From Circinella umbellata (taxonomy: Eukaryota > Mucoromycota > Mucoromycetes > Mucorales > Lichtheimiaceae), in NCBI GenBank assembly GCA_025093555.1, contig JAIWNF010000067.1:124001-188000 (forward strand): 64,000 nt of DNA, given 5' to 3'. The notes below the pieces were generated by a model, which did not search any database, was not told the origin of the DNA, and saw nothing but the letters and a program-made list of their open reading frames with translations. Shown in pieces: positions 35,510-48,200 of the stretch. The first letter of the stretch is position 1. The number at the start of each line of letters is the position of its first letter. A program made the translations under genes and the position numbers.

Positions 35510-36700
35510 ATGTCTCGTCTTCCAGCTGGTAAGCCATATTTTTTTTCATTGACCCTTCTTCTCCGCCACTCTCCCCCCCTAATGAAGGGATTCATATTTA
35601 AGGTCAGTTTTTATTAATCGAAAATGAGGTTCTTCATGGATTCCATTGATTGTATATAGTTTTGAACCCTACTGAGCAAGATTTGCAAATGCTCCTTGCT
35701 GCTCAATGTCATCTTGGTACCAAGAATGTCACTGAACGTATGAAGCCTTATGTTTATAAGACTCGTGCTGATGGTAAATAATAGTTTTTTTTTCCTTTTC
35801 ACATACATATCACAAAAGAAGGTGGAAGAAAACAATGCGCGTGTTTTATCTTTTTTTGAGTGTCAGAATAGATCATGTATAAAATAAGTGAAACCTTACA
35901 CCTATAATTTCTTTTTATATTTATAAATATTTTAAGGTGTCAACATCATCAACATTGGCAAAACTTGGGAAAAACTTATCTTTGCTGCTCGTGTCCTTTC
36001 GACTATTGAAAATCCACAAGACATTTGTGTTATTTCTGCTAGACCTTATGGTCATCGTGCTGCTTTGAAGTTTGCCAAATACATTGGTGCTGAAGCCGTT
36101 GTGGGTCGTTTCACTCCTGGTACTTTTACCAATTACATTACGCGTTCTTTCCGTGAACCTCGTTTGATTATTACTACGGATCCTCGTTCTGACTTCCAAG
36201 CTATCAAGGAAGCTTCTTATGTCAACATTCCTGTCATTGCTTTTACTGACACTGATTCACCTTTGCAATATGTTGATGTTGCTATCCCCACCAACAACAA
36301 GGGTAAACATGCTATTGGTTTAGCTTATTGGCTGTTGGCTCGTGCCGTCTTACGCTTGCGTGGTACTTTGGATTATGAAACCCCATGGGATGTCATGGTC
36401 GATATGTTCTTCTATCGTGATCCCGAAGAAGCTGAAAAGGAAGCTGCTGCTGCTGCTGCAGGTCTCGAAGGCAAGGAAGGTGAAACCGCAGGTGAATGGG
36501 GTGCTGCTGCTGGTGAATCTGATTGGGCTTTAGAAGGTGCTGCTGCTGAAGGTGCCGCTGGTATTGCTCCCGCTGCAACTGAATGGAGTGCTCCAACTTC
36601 TACTGACTGGGCCGATGATGGTGCCGTTGGTGGTTCGACAAGCTGGGCTGATGCTACTCCCACTACTAACAACAATGCCGGTGCTTCCTCTTGGGATTAA
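35510..36700 (+). CDS. RPS0: 40S ribosomal protein uS2 (Rps0 / RPSA)
   Basis: Exons 35510-35528, 35660-35773 and 35937-36700 give 298 aa. After a short MSRLPA start comes [20 protein letters not shown], the uS2 signature, then [33 protein letters not shown] and [13 protein letters not shown], all diagnostic of eukaryotic uS2/RPSA. The C-terminal extension is Ala/Gly/Glu-rich with repeated (E/D)W motifs (TEWSAP, STDWAD, TSWADA), ending SSWD, as in other RPSA proteins. It binds the small subunit near uS5 and eS21 and is needed for 20S pre-rRNA maturation. Confidence 0.97.
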
Positions 36701-37931
36701 AAGATTATAATTTTTTTTTCACAAAAAAATAGTTTGCCTAAAATGATTTATTTGTTTTTTTTTGAAGACAAATCAAAAAACCCTCACCTGCAAATAATAA
36801 AAAGAAAAGAATAAAAATAAAAAGTCATTTTTTCTTTTAATTTTGGCTTTTTATTTTATTTTGTTTTAATATATATTGTGTTTTTGATATTTTAAGCGAT
36901 ACATTGTGACTCTTTTTTATAGTGAAAGAAAGATAAATGTCATCATGTGGGGAATATGACTGATAAAAGAGAGATCTTGGTGTGCTGCAACAAAAAGGGT
37001 AAGATATGGCAGCAGATGACTAGAAAGGAAATCCACTTGTTTCTTTTAAGTAAAGTTTTATGTTGTGCTGCAGCACGATAACAAAAAAAAATTGTTTATT
37101 TTCTAGTACAGAATATATGAGTTCAGTCGATGGAGTCATCCGATCTAAATAATTTCATACACTAAGCCCAATTCCATTAAAGAAACATAAAAAGCAAAAT
37201 ATATAAAATATGACTAACAACAACTAAACATTTGAAATGATAATTTTCCTTGTAAGAATATCTTAATTGTAGTAATATCTTATGAAATATAAAGTAACTA
37301 AGCCCAAAGCAACAATATTACAAGTAGTTCTTTTAAAGTTGTATAACTAAAAACTCTTAATAATACGTATAGAAATAAAAAACGTGAAGAAATCTATTTT
37401 AATTCATAAGTCTAGCCCCTCTCTATCATTCATCTTCTTCTTCTACTAACCCCTTCTCTTTTTCTCTCTTTTCTTTAAGTTATCTTTATATAACATATGT
37501 CTTACCTTAAATATTATATACATATATAAATATATATATTATATGTTTCTACAATAAGAAATATATAAGTTGTTCTAGTACAAAAAAAAGGAGTATAAAA
37601 CACAACTTTGTACAACCCTGGGCTTAAGAGTTAAAAGGATAATGTGTGGCGTTCGCGTCACAATGTTACACTAACCATATAAACTCTCTTTGTTCGTTGG
37701 TTTTTTTTTTTTATTTCAAAATCAAAAAAAACTCAGTATTTAATTGTATAGTCTCTTCATGTAGGACATAACCAACACAAAAATATATTTATATAATATT
37801 TATACACAGCATATTCACACTTCTTTATCCTCTTCCTTTCTTTTTCTCTTTTCTTTCAAAAAAAAATCATTATTTAACTACGCATAATATATATAATATA
37901 TATAAATATATAATTATTAATAATAACAATA
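36701..37931. other. 1.2-kb intergenic stretch
   Basis: From the RPS0 stop to the first RhoGEF start. It includes the RPS0 3' UTR and the GEF promoter and leader (T/C-rich 37810-37860, AT-rich before the ATG). The word GTGCTGCA recurs near 36980 and 37065. No gene or RNA recognised. Confidence 0.5.
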
Positions 37932-40900
37932 ATGACACCAAGTGGTACATATAATAATAATAATACTACTACTACTACTTCACCTCCGACTATTAATAAT
38001 ACTACTACAGAAACACAAAGTTTCGACTTACTTGACTCATTATTACATCAACTTGAATCAGACTCGAGACAATCTCTTATTGTAAGGTTTTTTTTTTTGA
38101 CGTTTTTGAAATATAAAGTTGACATTCTTATTTCTCCTTTTTTTTAAGGGACGAAAACTTCCAGTAGTAGAGGAAGAAAGGGGATATCAACAAGAACAAA
38201 GCAATGCGTATCGTTATAGTAATGGTGTAAATTCATTGAATCAACTTAATGAACAGCAACGGTCTTCTTTACGAACGATTAATAAACGACAAACTGAATT
38301 TTATATGGCTGATTATTATGGCAATAATAATAACCGAGAAGACTACCAAGACGAAGACGACGACGATGACAGTAACTCATTTTCACCTCCAACTTCACCT
38401 TCACTGTTTCCACGTGTCCCAGAGACCCTTGTATCACAATCATCATCATCATCCACCAGAATAACACCGCGTCAACAAGAACAAAGAGGATTACCACCCT
38501 CGCCACCCAATCCAAATGATGACCTTTTTAGTGATGAAGATGATGATGATTATTCAGATGAAACAGTTGAACCTACTGTCGCACAAAAACTGACCAAAGT
38601 TGCTGTAGATAATGCAATACTGTTTACAACACGTACAACTTCATTAGGTCGTGATAATTCCCGGATACGCTTTGCTGAAAATCCAACACGAACAACAAGT
38701 AAAAAAGGAAAAATGATTACTCCCATTGGAATTAGTACTACCACTTCATCATCATCAACATCTTCTCGGAGAACAAGTCGTACATCATCACCATCATCAT
38801 TACCCAATAATAATAATGTTGCTCAACTAGTTAGTTCAGATAATCCTGTGTCGAGTCCAGCTATACTATCCGAATTGGCGAACCGATTTGTTACTCGAGT
38901 TATACAATTAAATAGTACTCGCCGTATCTTTTCAACAGATGAATATCCTTTGAGTTTTACAGGTGAAGAAGCAGTGGTAAGTTTTAGTTGGGATAGAAAG
39001 GGGGGGGACTAATAAATGAGATATTTATTTTATTGAATAAATGGGACGAATGGATGGATAGGGTTATAGAAAGAAGAGGGAGAGAAATGTATATTTTAGG
39101 GCAATAGTTAACATGTTAAATTGGTTTCTATTTAGAAAATTGTACGCGACCTATTACCTGCAGATTCTCGACCCGTTTTATGTCGTAAAGTAGCACGGGC
39201 TCTTATGCATTGTACTCCACCCCTTGTTCATCCTATTGAATACTCGGAAAAATCGCTGCGCAAAAATACCTTGTATGATTCTCCACGTGAAATTTATACT
39301 ATTATTGACAGTACATTGAATGAAGGGTATGCTAAAGGTGTTTATACACTTGTATCCTTATGTTATTCGCCATTTTGTGAACCTGGTCAAGGTGGTTGTT
39401 ATTCATCTGTTTGTCCAAATCGAGGTCCACCAAAAAATATAAATTTATTATCTGAGGTAAAATTAGGAAAAACAATTGTTTTGTATGTGTGACAGCCGAT
39501 AACTGATACTTTTACCATATTGGTTTTTTGCTCCTTCTTTTTTCTTTTTTAGTCAAGTATAAGAAGAAATATGTCTCTTGCATCATCATCCGTTGCGTCA
39601 TCTCATGACACAGTAAGTATTAAACAATTTGTTTTTTTTTCTTGGGGATGGGGTCCTTTTTTTTTCTTTTGGCTGTTGGTTTTCGGGAACTCGGATAGTA
39701 TTGGGTTTTAATTGTCAAAATTATTCTAGACATTATCTCGGGCTTGGCAAGCGACGGTGACACGAGAAATTATTCAGAGTACACCTGATCAGGAAATCAA
39801 AAGACAAGAAGCCATTCATGAACTCATTTATACTGAAGAAGATTATGTTCGTGATTTGAACTTGTTAGATGAAGTACGTATTTTGATTTCTCTTAATCCG
39901 ATGGATCCTCTTTTTATTTTATTTTTTTATTTGTGGAATAAACCAACATATAACTCTTAATAGGTATTTGCAAAATCTTTACGTACAGCCCAATGTATTG
40001 ATGAAGATCGGCGTGATATATTTTGTGATGCTATATTTAACAACTATTTAGAAATATTATCGATACACAAAGATTTATATCGAGATTTACGAGATCACCA
40101 AAGTGCTTGTCAAGCTAGATCCGCTGGTGGATTTGTGGATCAAGTGGGTGATATCTTTTTACGTCACCTTCATCGCTTTTCTGATGCGTATTCTGAATAC
40201 GGTCCACATGTAGCACTTGCTGAATATTTGTATAAACAAGAAGCTAGCAACAATATATTATTCCAAAACTTCTTGCGCGAGAAAGAAAAGATGGCTGAAT
40301 GCCGGAAATTAGCTTTCCGACATTTCATTGTATCACCTGTGACACGGTTGCAACGATATCCTTTATTGATTGATCAAATCTTGAAACGAACCGAGGATGA
40401 TCACCCAGATAAAGATGATTTGACACGTTGTATTGAAGAAGTACGCGAAATTAGTAGACGCGTAGATGGTTTAGCCGCACAAAAACGTATGACAGTGCGA
40501 CTTTATGAAATTAACGATGGCCTTAAATTCAAGACGGGAGAAAAATTTGTTGATTTACGATTACGTGAACGTGGGCGTCAATTATTATTCGAAGGTACAT
40601 TGACACGACGATCTCATCTAGATACAGTCGAACACCATGTATTTATATTCGACCATTATTTGCTTATCACCAAGCCTAAGGGAGAGAAGCAATATTTGGT
40701 TTGGAAACAACCTATTCCTTTGGAACTGTTACATGTTAGAGATGGTACGGAAGGATTTGCTTTAGGTACCCAGCAACGTACGCAAAATGGTAGTACATTT
40801 AATGCGACTGGACTCTCAATGAAGGCATCATCACCATTGAGTCCAGCTACAAGTCCCAAATTATCACCTCAATCTCCAACGGTAGCTCAACCATTAACAC

Positions 40901-42638
40901 CACCTGCATCTTCTTCTTCTGTGATTATTTTACAACATTTGGGACGATTTGGTGGTGAATATTATTTTAATGCTGCAAGTACACAACAACGTATGGAATG
41001 GAAACAAAAGATCGTTGAAGCCAAAGTAGCTTTAGAAGAAGCCCATCCAGAACGTAAAGTATTTGAAGTTCAATCATTAAGTGATACAACTTTTGCATTA
41101 ACAAGTGGACCTGCAAATCATGGAAAAATTTCATGTAGCACAGCATTTAGTAAGTACAAAAAAGAAAAAGCGTATATATATATTTCCTCCGCATAAGGTC
41201 ATCTATTTTTATTGAAGGGGAAAAACTAATTAACTATATGGAAACAAAATAAATTATAATAGTGGGTGCTCGTGGTATCAGGATGATTGCTATTGGAACT
41301 GATTTAGGGGTCTGGATGGGTGTTGAAGGTGACACAAACAATATACGTCGAGTTTTAACTATTGATGATGTTACTCAAATTGCTGTTCTTGAGGAATATC
41401 ATATTTTCCTTGTATTAGCTGGTAAGAAAATAATTTTTATTACTATATAGCAATGGTTTTTTTTATATTCTTGTATATCAAAATTCAGGGAACGGTGATG
41501 CAAAAAAAAAAAAAAAAAAAAAAAAAGGGGAAGAAAATACTAATAAACTTTTTATACTATTGTTTTTCTATGTTTAATAATATAGATAAAACACTTACAG
41601 CATATCCACTTGATTCACTTGATTCAACTGCGCCTATTAAACCCACTGAACGAGCTTCATATAAAATAGCTAGTAACGTATCATTCTTTAATGCAGGTGT
41701 GTGTGATAAACGAACTCTTGTTCTTATCATGAAAAAGAAAGGTGTGGATAGTTTGTTCCGAGCATTTGAACCTGTCTGTGGTAGTTTACGCGATCCACGT
41801 AATGCTAAATTCCTTGCAGCAAAAACTGGATTTTTTTCAAAAGCGCCATCATGGTTTAAACTTCATCGAGTAAGCTTTTCTTTCTTTTTCTATCGTACCT
41901 TATTTGAAAATATAATATTTATTTATGTTTATCACATAGGAATTTTATGTTGGTGCAGAATCTTCATCAATCCAATTCCTTAAAGCAAGACTTGCCGTTG
42001 TTTGCGTGCGAGGATTTGAAATTATTGATCTCAAGCATTTAAATATGAATAGTAACTTACCTGAACTTCAAAATCCTGATTTTGCATTTGTATTACAACG
42101 AGCTGAACAATTGACACCTTTAGGGATGTTCAAAATCGACAGAGAAAATTATTTACTTTGCTATGATCAATTTGCATTCATGGTTAATATGAGAGGGCAA
42201 CTTGTTCGAACCAATTATGTCTGGTAAGTTATAATACATTTTGTATCTAAATAATATTAAAAGAATGCTAAAGTTAATCATTATTACTATAGGATTGAAT
42301 GGGAAGGTGCACCCCAATCTGTTGCATTTTCTTACCCATATATTATTGGATTTGATTCTCGATTTATTGAAGTTCGACATGTTGAAACTGTAAGTGTTAT
42401 TCGTTATCCTTATACCTTTACACTTAAAATAATACTTTGGACTAATCATCGTTCTTTCTTTTTTCAGGGTGAACTCGTTCAAGTTATTCCTGGTGAAAAC
42501 ATGCAATGTCTTCAATATAAACAAAATGCTCTTACACCTCCTGTTATTCATGGTTGTATGACACATCCATTCAAACCAGATTATCAACTTGTTTTCCATT
42601 TAGCTTCTGTATTCGAACAGCCTATTCTTTGGCAATAA
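37932..42638 (+). CDS. Rho1 guanine nucleotide exchange factor, Rom2-type (DEP-DH-PH-CNH), copy A
   Basis: Eleven exons: 37932-38081, 38149-38976, 39136-39456, 39553-39612, 39730-39873, 39964-41149, 41263-41421, 41586-41869, 41940-42223, 42293-42389 and 42468-42638, 1227 aa. Domains: low-complexity Asn/Thr/Ser N-terminus; DEP at about 290-390; RhoGEF (DH) at about 480-680 (HELIYTEEDYVRDLNLL, VSPVTRLQRYPLLIDQIL); PH at about 700-865; CNH (citron homology) at about 900-1215. This is the order of Rom1/Rom2, which activate Rho1 at the plasma membrane and drive cell-wall integrity signalling. An intron (41422-41585) holds a 23-nt A run. A second GEF of the same type lies on the other strand at 45229-50453. 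Confidence 0.92.
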
Positions 42639-44028
42639 ATAATAATAGTAGGTACAATCGACTATTGATATAATGACCTATCTTGCATTATATAACTCAT
42701 TCATGCTCACATTCACATACACTAAAGACTTTACACAAAAATTCACATAATCTCCATATACATACTCCCAATTACACAACTCATTCATTTTTCTTTTTTG
42801 TTATATTAAAAATCTCCTTCCTTTTCCTTTTTTCTTTATTTTCACATATTATATTATTCATATATATATATATATCCATATATCGCTCTTTTTTTTTCTT
42901 CTCCTTTTAAAAACACCATCCAAAATAGTTATATCACATATCTTTTTTTTATATATAATACTATGCATTACTTTTTTTTCTACAAGTTTTATCATTTAAA
43001 GAAAAATATATCTTTTTTTTGAGGGGGGGGGTTATATGCCTGTATCATATATAGTGTGGGTTTTTTTTTACCATTGTTTACACTCGTGATAGATACCCGG
43101 TTTCTTCAATTTGGGAAAAAGAAAAGAAAGAAACGCATTATGGTGCTAAAGCCTCTGAATCTTGGTAGCATTTTCTATCAATAGTAATCAGAACATATAC
43201 AGCCCACAGGTCTATCAAAAAACAAGTAGCATGAATTACTTACGTATCAGTTCCATATCCACTCTATGTCTCGATTATTTGATTACTTCAGACACTGTAC
43301 TGCCTACAAATTTATAATCTAAGTAAAATAGGATTAATTCGTTGATACGTATTGGTTTTAAAAATATTATTTAGTACGTTCGATGGCTAATTATTATTAC
43401 GTTCTATTAATATTAGTTTCTTTTGAAAGGAGTAGTTTGAGTAAAATTTGTGGCTATGCGCATCATTTACTTATTATAGCTCAACCTTTTTCTTATTAAT
43501 GAACTACCAAGTTTCCTTATTCCATTCTTTTTGTGGCGTTAAATAAAAGGCTCCGTATTAGCACATTTTCTATTATTATACTAAAAGAAAAAGGCAAATG
43601 ACCTATATTTCTTTTATTAGGGTCCAGTCGTGTGAAGAGGATGCTTTTTTTAACTTCGTTGACGTATTAAGTATACTGTAAAAAAAATGAGCTATTTTCT
43701 TATTATAATAGTGATAACATTTTTATTATTAATGCTGTTACTTGTAACTATCAAACCGTGTTCTGATGTGGATAACCATCAATCAAAGCAAAGGGGAATG
43801 ATACGAGACAGCTTATATCTTTTTTTTATTGATCAGCAAAGGGATATCATTAAGGCGCGGGAAAGTTTTTTTTTCTTTCGCTAACAAATTAGGTTTTTGT
43901 ACCTCATCATTACCAATATAACGCATTCGCGTTATGATGAAGTGCTTTTGTAGCCATATAAAAAAAGTTTTTTTTTTACTCTTTCCATATTTTCTTTTCC
44001 TTTAACTATCCTAATATAATTATACGTA
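42639..44028. other. 1.4-kb intergenic stretch upstream of the NmrA-like gene
   Basis: Contains the 3' flank of GEF copy A with T-rich and AT-repeat DNA. A 65-codon hydrophobic frame at 43687-43884 is low complexity and unsupported. A nested palindrome at 43904-43940 lies about 90 bp before the next ATG. Confidence 0.5.
43904..43940. promoter_or_regulatory. Nested palindrome in the NmrA-like promoter
   Basis: Inner arms TAACGC (43919-43924) and GCGTTA (43929-43934) surround ATTC; outer arms TCATCA (43904-43909) and TGATGA (43935-43940). Such symmetry near a promoter could be a dimeric regulator site. Binding is inference. Confidence 0.35.
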
Positions 44029-44883
44029 ATGTCAAGACTATATGTAATTGGTGGAACCGGTACAGTTGGATCTCTTGTTGTTCAAGAACTTGTTAAGCAA
44101 AAAGGGACTCAGGTAACAGTTTATGCTCGTTCTCCCGCAAAAGTTTTCCAAGCAGATAATGTAACTGTCGTTCAGGGTGATTTGGACGATTTGACCCCAT
44201 TTGAAAAATCAATTTCTGGCCACGATCGTCTCTTCCTCCTAATCCCTGATCGTTCGGACTTGGACAAGATTATGATTACTATTAGTAAAATAGCTTACGT
44301 TGCGGGAATCAAACAAATTGTTGATATTTCTTCCACAACATTACCTTCACGTACCTTTAGTATTGATCATAAACATCATGTTGCCGAAGAAATCATTTAT
44401 GCTATTGCTAAGCGTGGTGCTTATACTTCAATTCGCCCAACTAATTTCATGACTAATACTCTGTTCCTTGCTTATACCATTAAAAATCATGACTTTATTA
44501 TGGATTCTGCTGATCCAGAAGAACTTCAAGAATGGATATCTCCTTTTGATATTGCTCAAGTAGCAGCAAGAATCTTACAAGATCCTATCGAAAAACATGG
44601 AGATGCTGCTTATGAATTAACTGGTGATCTTAAAACACCATTACAACGTGCATCTATTCTTTCCAATGTATTGGGTCGTACTATCACTTATAAGCAAGTA
44701 TCAGCTCAAGAATTATATGATCACTTTTTCGAATTTACCAAAAACCATAATATTTCCTACTTCTTGTCAACTTTTCAGCGTTCTAATCCAGTGACGCGAG
44801 GATTATCTGTGTTGCTGGGAGGTAGACTTCCTGAGTCATATGAAACATGGGCTACCAAAAATAAACAAGCTTTTTTGAAATAA
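44029..44883 (+). CDS. NmrA-like NAD(P)-binding Rossmann-fold protein
   Basis: A single-exon gene of 284 aa. It begins MSRLYVIGGTGTVG, the glycine-rich dinucleotide-binding loop of NmrA/atypical short-chain dehydrogenases, followed by VYARSPAKV, GDLDDL and a C-terminal substrate region. The Tyr-x3-Lys pair of classical dehydrogenases is not obvious, so it may act as a redox sensor or an atypical NAD(P)H oxidoreductase (quinone-reductase or HSCARG-like). It lacks introns, unlike nearly all its neighbours. It sits between two inverted RhoGEF paralogues, and a broken relative lies at 20142-21105. The substrate is unknown. Confidence 0.85.
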   Translation: MSRLYVIGGTGTVGSLVVQELVKQKGTQVTVYARSPAKVFQADNVTVVQGDLDDLTPFEKSISGHDRLFLLIPDRSDLDKIMITISKIAYVAGIKQIVDISSTTLPSRTFSIDHKHHVAEEIIYAIAKRGAYTSIRPTNFMTNTLFLAYTIKNHDFIMDSADPEELQEWISPFDIAQVAARILQDPIEKHGDAAYELTGDLKTPLQRASILSNVLGRTITYKQVSAQELYDHFFEFTKNHNISYFLSTFQRSNPVTRGLSVLLGGRLPESYETWATKNKQAFLK

Positions 44884-45228
44884 ATAATAGCCATTTTTTA
44901 AACTAGTATAAGTAGTAATCAATAAATTATTATATATTATTATTTGTATATGCTCTTTTTTCTCTGTAAATTAATAAGAGGAACTAATAACTGAAAAGTA
45001 GAAGGTTTAAAAAGGAGAAAGGAGAAAAGGGTGTTTTATGCCATGTAATTAATTCTAATACATTTCTGATATGTATGAATATAAAAAATATGAGAGAGAG
45101 AGAGAGAGAGAGAGAGAAGGTTGTGAAGGGGAAAACAAAAAGGTGGATATGAAATAATATACAAAAGAAATAAATAGGGAATAAGAAGGGGGGCAAGAAG
45201 GAAATATGAAATAATAAGAGAATGAAAT
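44884..45228. other. Convergent 3' flanks with an AG repeat
   Basis: The 345 bp between the stop codons of the NmrA-like gene and GEF copy B. It holds an (AG)n run at 45092-45117 and purine-rich DNA to 45215. No gene. Confidence 0.55.
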
Positions 45229-48200
45229 TTAAATAAACTTCAATTGATAAATAAGCTCGTTTCCAGTAACAGGATCATCCATTACACAGTTAATGTTATT
45301 ATGTGCGTCCGGCTGAAGACATCGAATATTATTACCAGTAATAATTTGAGCTACGTTACCCTATATATCATATTACCCACGTACTTAGAATCATATATAT
45401 AAGCTTGTACCCAACAAAATAAATAAAAATAACAACTTACGGTATCAATGTGTCGTACTTCAATAAATGTTGGATCAAACGCAATAATATAAGGTGTTTG
45501 GAATGCAAACGAAATAGGATTACCTTCCCAACAAATCATCCAATCTTCTCGTACTCTTCTTCCTTTTTTATCAATATAAAAAGCAATTTCTAAATAACAA
45601 AAATGATCATCATCTTTAAGTTAATCGTATAATTTAAAGAAAAAAAAGAGTGATACGTATGTTTTTTATCAACGTAATTATATCAATATGTTCGCTTTTT
45701 TTTACCGTTATAACATAGTAAGATATTGCCATCATGACGAAACATTGTAATTGGCTTCAAGCTTTCACGATGAAGAACTTGTTGGTGACGATCATCACTT
45801 GGATCCAAAACACCTAATTAAAAAGATAACAGAAAGAGAATCTCAGTAAAATAAATAACTGTGTGAGATTTATTTAAATAACGATAAAGCTTACTTTGTA
45901 CTTCAGTTGTTCCAAGATCAACCATTTGAAATCCTTTAGGACAGCCCACACAAATAATATTTCTGAAGAACTGGATAGATGATGCAACCCCAGGTATATA
46001 GCTAATAATAATAGATTAACTATTATTTTCTTTTGGTAGAATTAAATATATAAAGCGTTAGATATCACAAAAATTATACACTTACAGATCTTTATAAATT
46101 CGAAGTGAGTCATGTGGACCTCTAATAAGTCTACCAAGATTATGTGGTTGTGGTTCCAAAGCACGTATAGTTGAGGTCATTGCATTTTGTCGAACAAAAC
46201 AAACTAATGTTTTTTCAGCAGCAGAAGAGCGTTGAATTTTACCGATTTTAAAAAAGGATACATGGCTGTTGATTTTTCGTCCGGCATTTCCAGCACGTCG
46301 ATTGCTATTAGTGTTTTTACTACTACCCGCCAATTCAGGATCCAAAAGTAAAGTATCCAATGAATAAACATAAAAAGCCTTATCTGCAAGTACCAACAAT
46401 AAGCGATTGGTTCCTGTCCCTTCAAGAACATCAATTTGTGAAACTTTCTCTAAGGCCAGAATCCGTATAAAATTCATTTTTCTTTTTACATAAACACCTT
46501 GGTCACTACCAAATATCAAAGATTTTCCACCATCTTTATGATAATTAGTATTATTAGACTGACAAAAAGAAGCTACTAATTAACAGCAGCGTACGATAAT
46601 ATTATATATTATTCTAATTACCATAGGTTGCAGTACATCGAAGCTTATTGAATACGGTAAAGAAATTATCGTTAATAGAAACCAATTCAACAACCTTGTT
46701 TTTTTCCATTAATACTTGCTGTTGATTTTGAATATTTACAATCCATTGTCTACGAATAGCCATTGTTGTTGCGTAAAGGGTAATAGGAGTTGTTCCATGT
46801 TTGCCAAGATGAGAGAAACATAATGGATACCCAAGTTTGCTGCTATAGTTATAGCCGCTGTTACCATTGTTGTTATTGTTAACTGTGGTAGTACTTGTAC
46901 TTGCAGAAGGAGAAGGAGGTGAGGGAGATGTTGGTATGCTAATACTATCCATACTACCAACAGAGGTAAAAGAATCTTTACTCGTACGACTATAAGGTAA
47001 GATTGAACTAGAGCGTTTTGCCAAATCTGGGAATGAGATGGAAAGTAAGGCAAGAGGAATTGGCTAGATTTGAAAGTTAAATACATATACGTTACTACCA
47101 GGATATATGTTACTTCGGTTTTAACAAATGACAATTTAATAATTCATAATTATCATTACCTTGCGATAGAGTTTATACTGTTCATTATTATTTACAAATT
47201 TTTGTTTTGTGATGACTAGATAATGATCGAGCAAAAATAAAAGTATATCAGATGATTCTAATGAACCACTAGTACCGCCTTTCTTCTTTAATGCACCTTT
47301 GAATACTAATTTTCGACTTTCTGCTCGCAATCCCAAACCCTAAATATATATTCAAATATTTGTTAATATACAACATATAGTTATTGAATAGATAAATATA
47401 CACATGGAATAATATATAAGTATATAACTTTACCACCATATCGGGCTGTCTATGATTAATCAAACGTTGCTCCAACAAGTATAAATTATGTCTGCTTTCT
47501 GTTTTACCGGTTTCTCGATTTACAATGGTAAGAAAATTAGCAATAATTTTCATAGCTTTGGATATATTTTCTTGATCTGGATGATCCTTGGGTGTATGTC
47601 TTAAAACTTCTCGTAGTATTAAGTTATATCGTCCTAATCGTGTTGTCGGTTTCGTGAGATATCCATTGAGCTCCAATTTACGTGATATTTTCAATCGTTC
47701 AGTTTTCTATACATACAATTATTATTTTATATGTATATATTTTCATATATGTTATTATCAATCTATTATTTATGTTTCTCAAAAAAGATATTATATTTAG
47801 AAAACAATACCTGGACAAATTTAGCAAACTCGGGATTCGTTGATTTCTCCGTTTCAAAAATATGTTTTCCAATCACTTGATGAGCACCATAACGAACAAA
47901 AGGTTCAAATTTAGCCGCAAAATTCACCATCACATCACCAATTTCATATATATCTGAGTCGATGGCTTGCCGTTTTTGTAGAGATTGAGATAAACTGGAG
48001 TTAATTTTATAAATCTCAATAATATTCCAAAATACTTGGTCGACAAATTCATCACGATCGCTTTGATCTTCAGATATGATGGGTTCTTTCAATAATGGAT
48101 TAATCCAGTGCTGAAATAATTACGCACAAAAATAAAGTAAAAATTTGGGACATGTGGCAGTGTGTTAATAGTGGAGTTACTGTATCAATGAACTTTATAT

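Noticed and set aside
43687..43884. 65-codon hydrophobic frame upstream of the NmrA-like gene
   Set aside because: Composition follows the local T-rich DNA, with Phe runs at the end; a chance frame is more likely.
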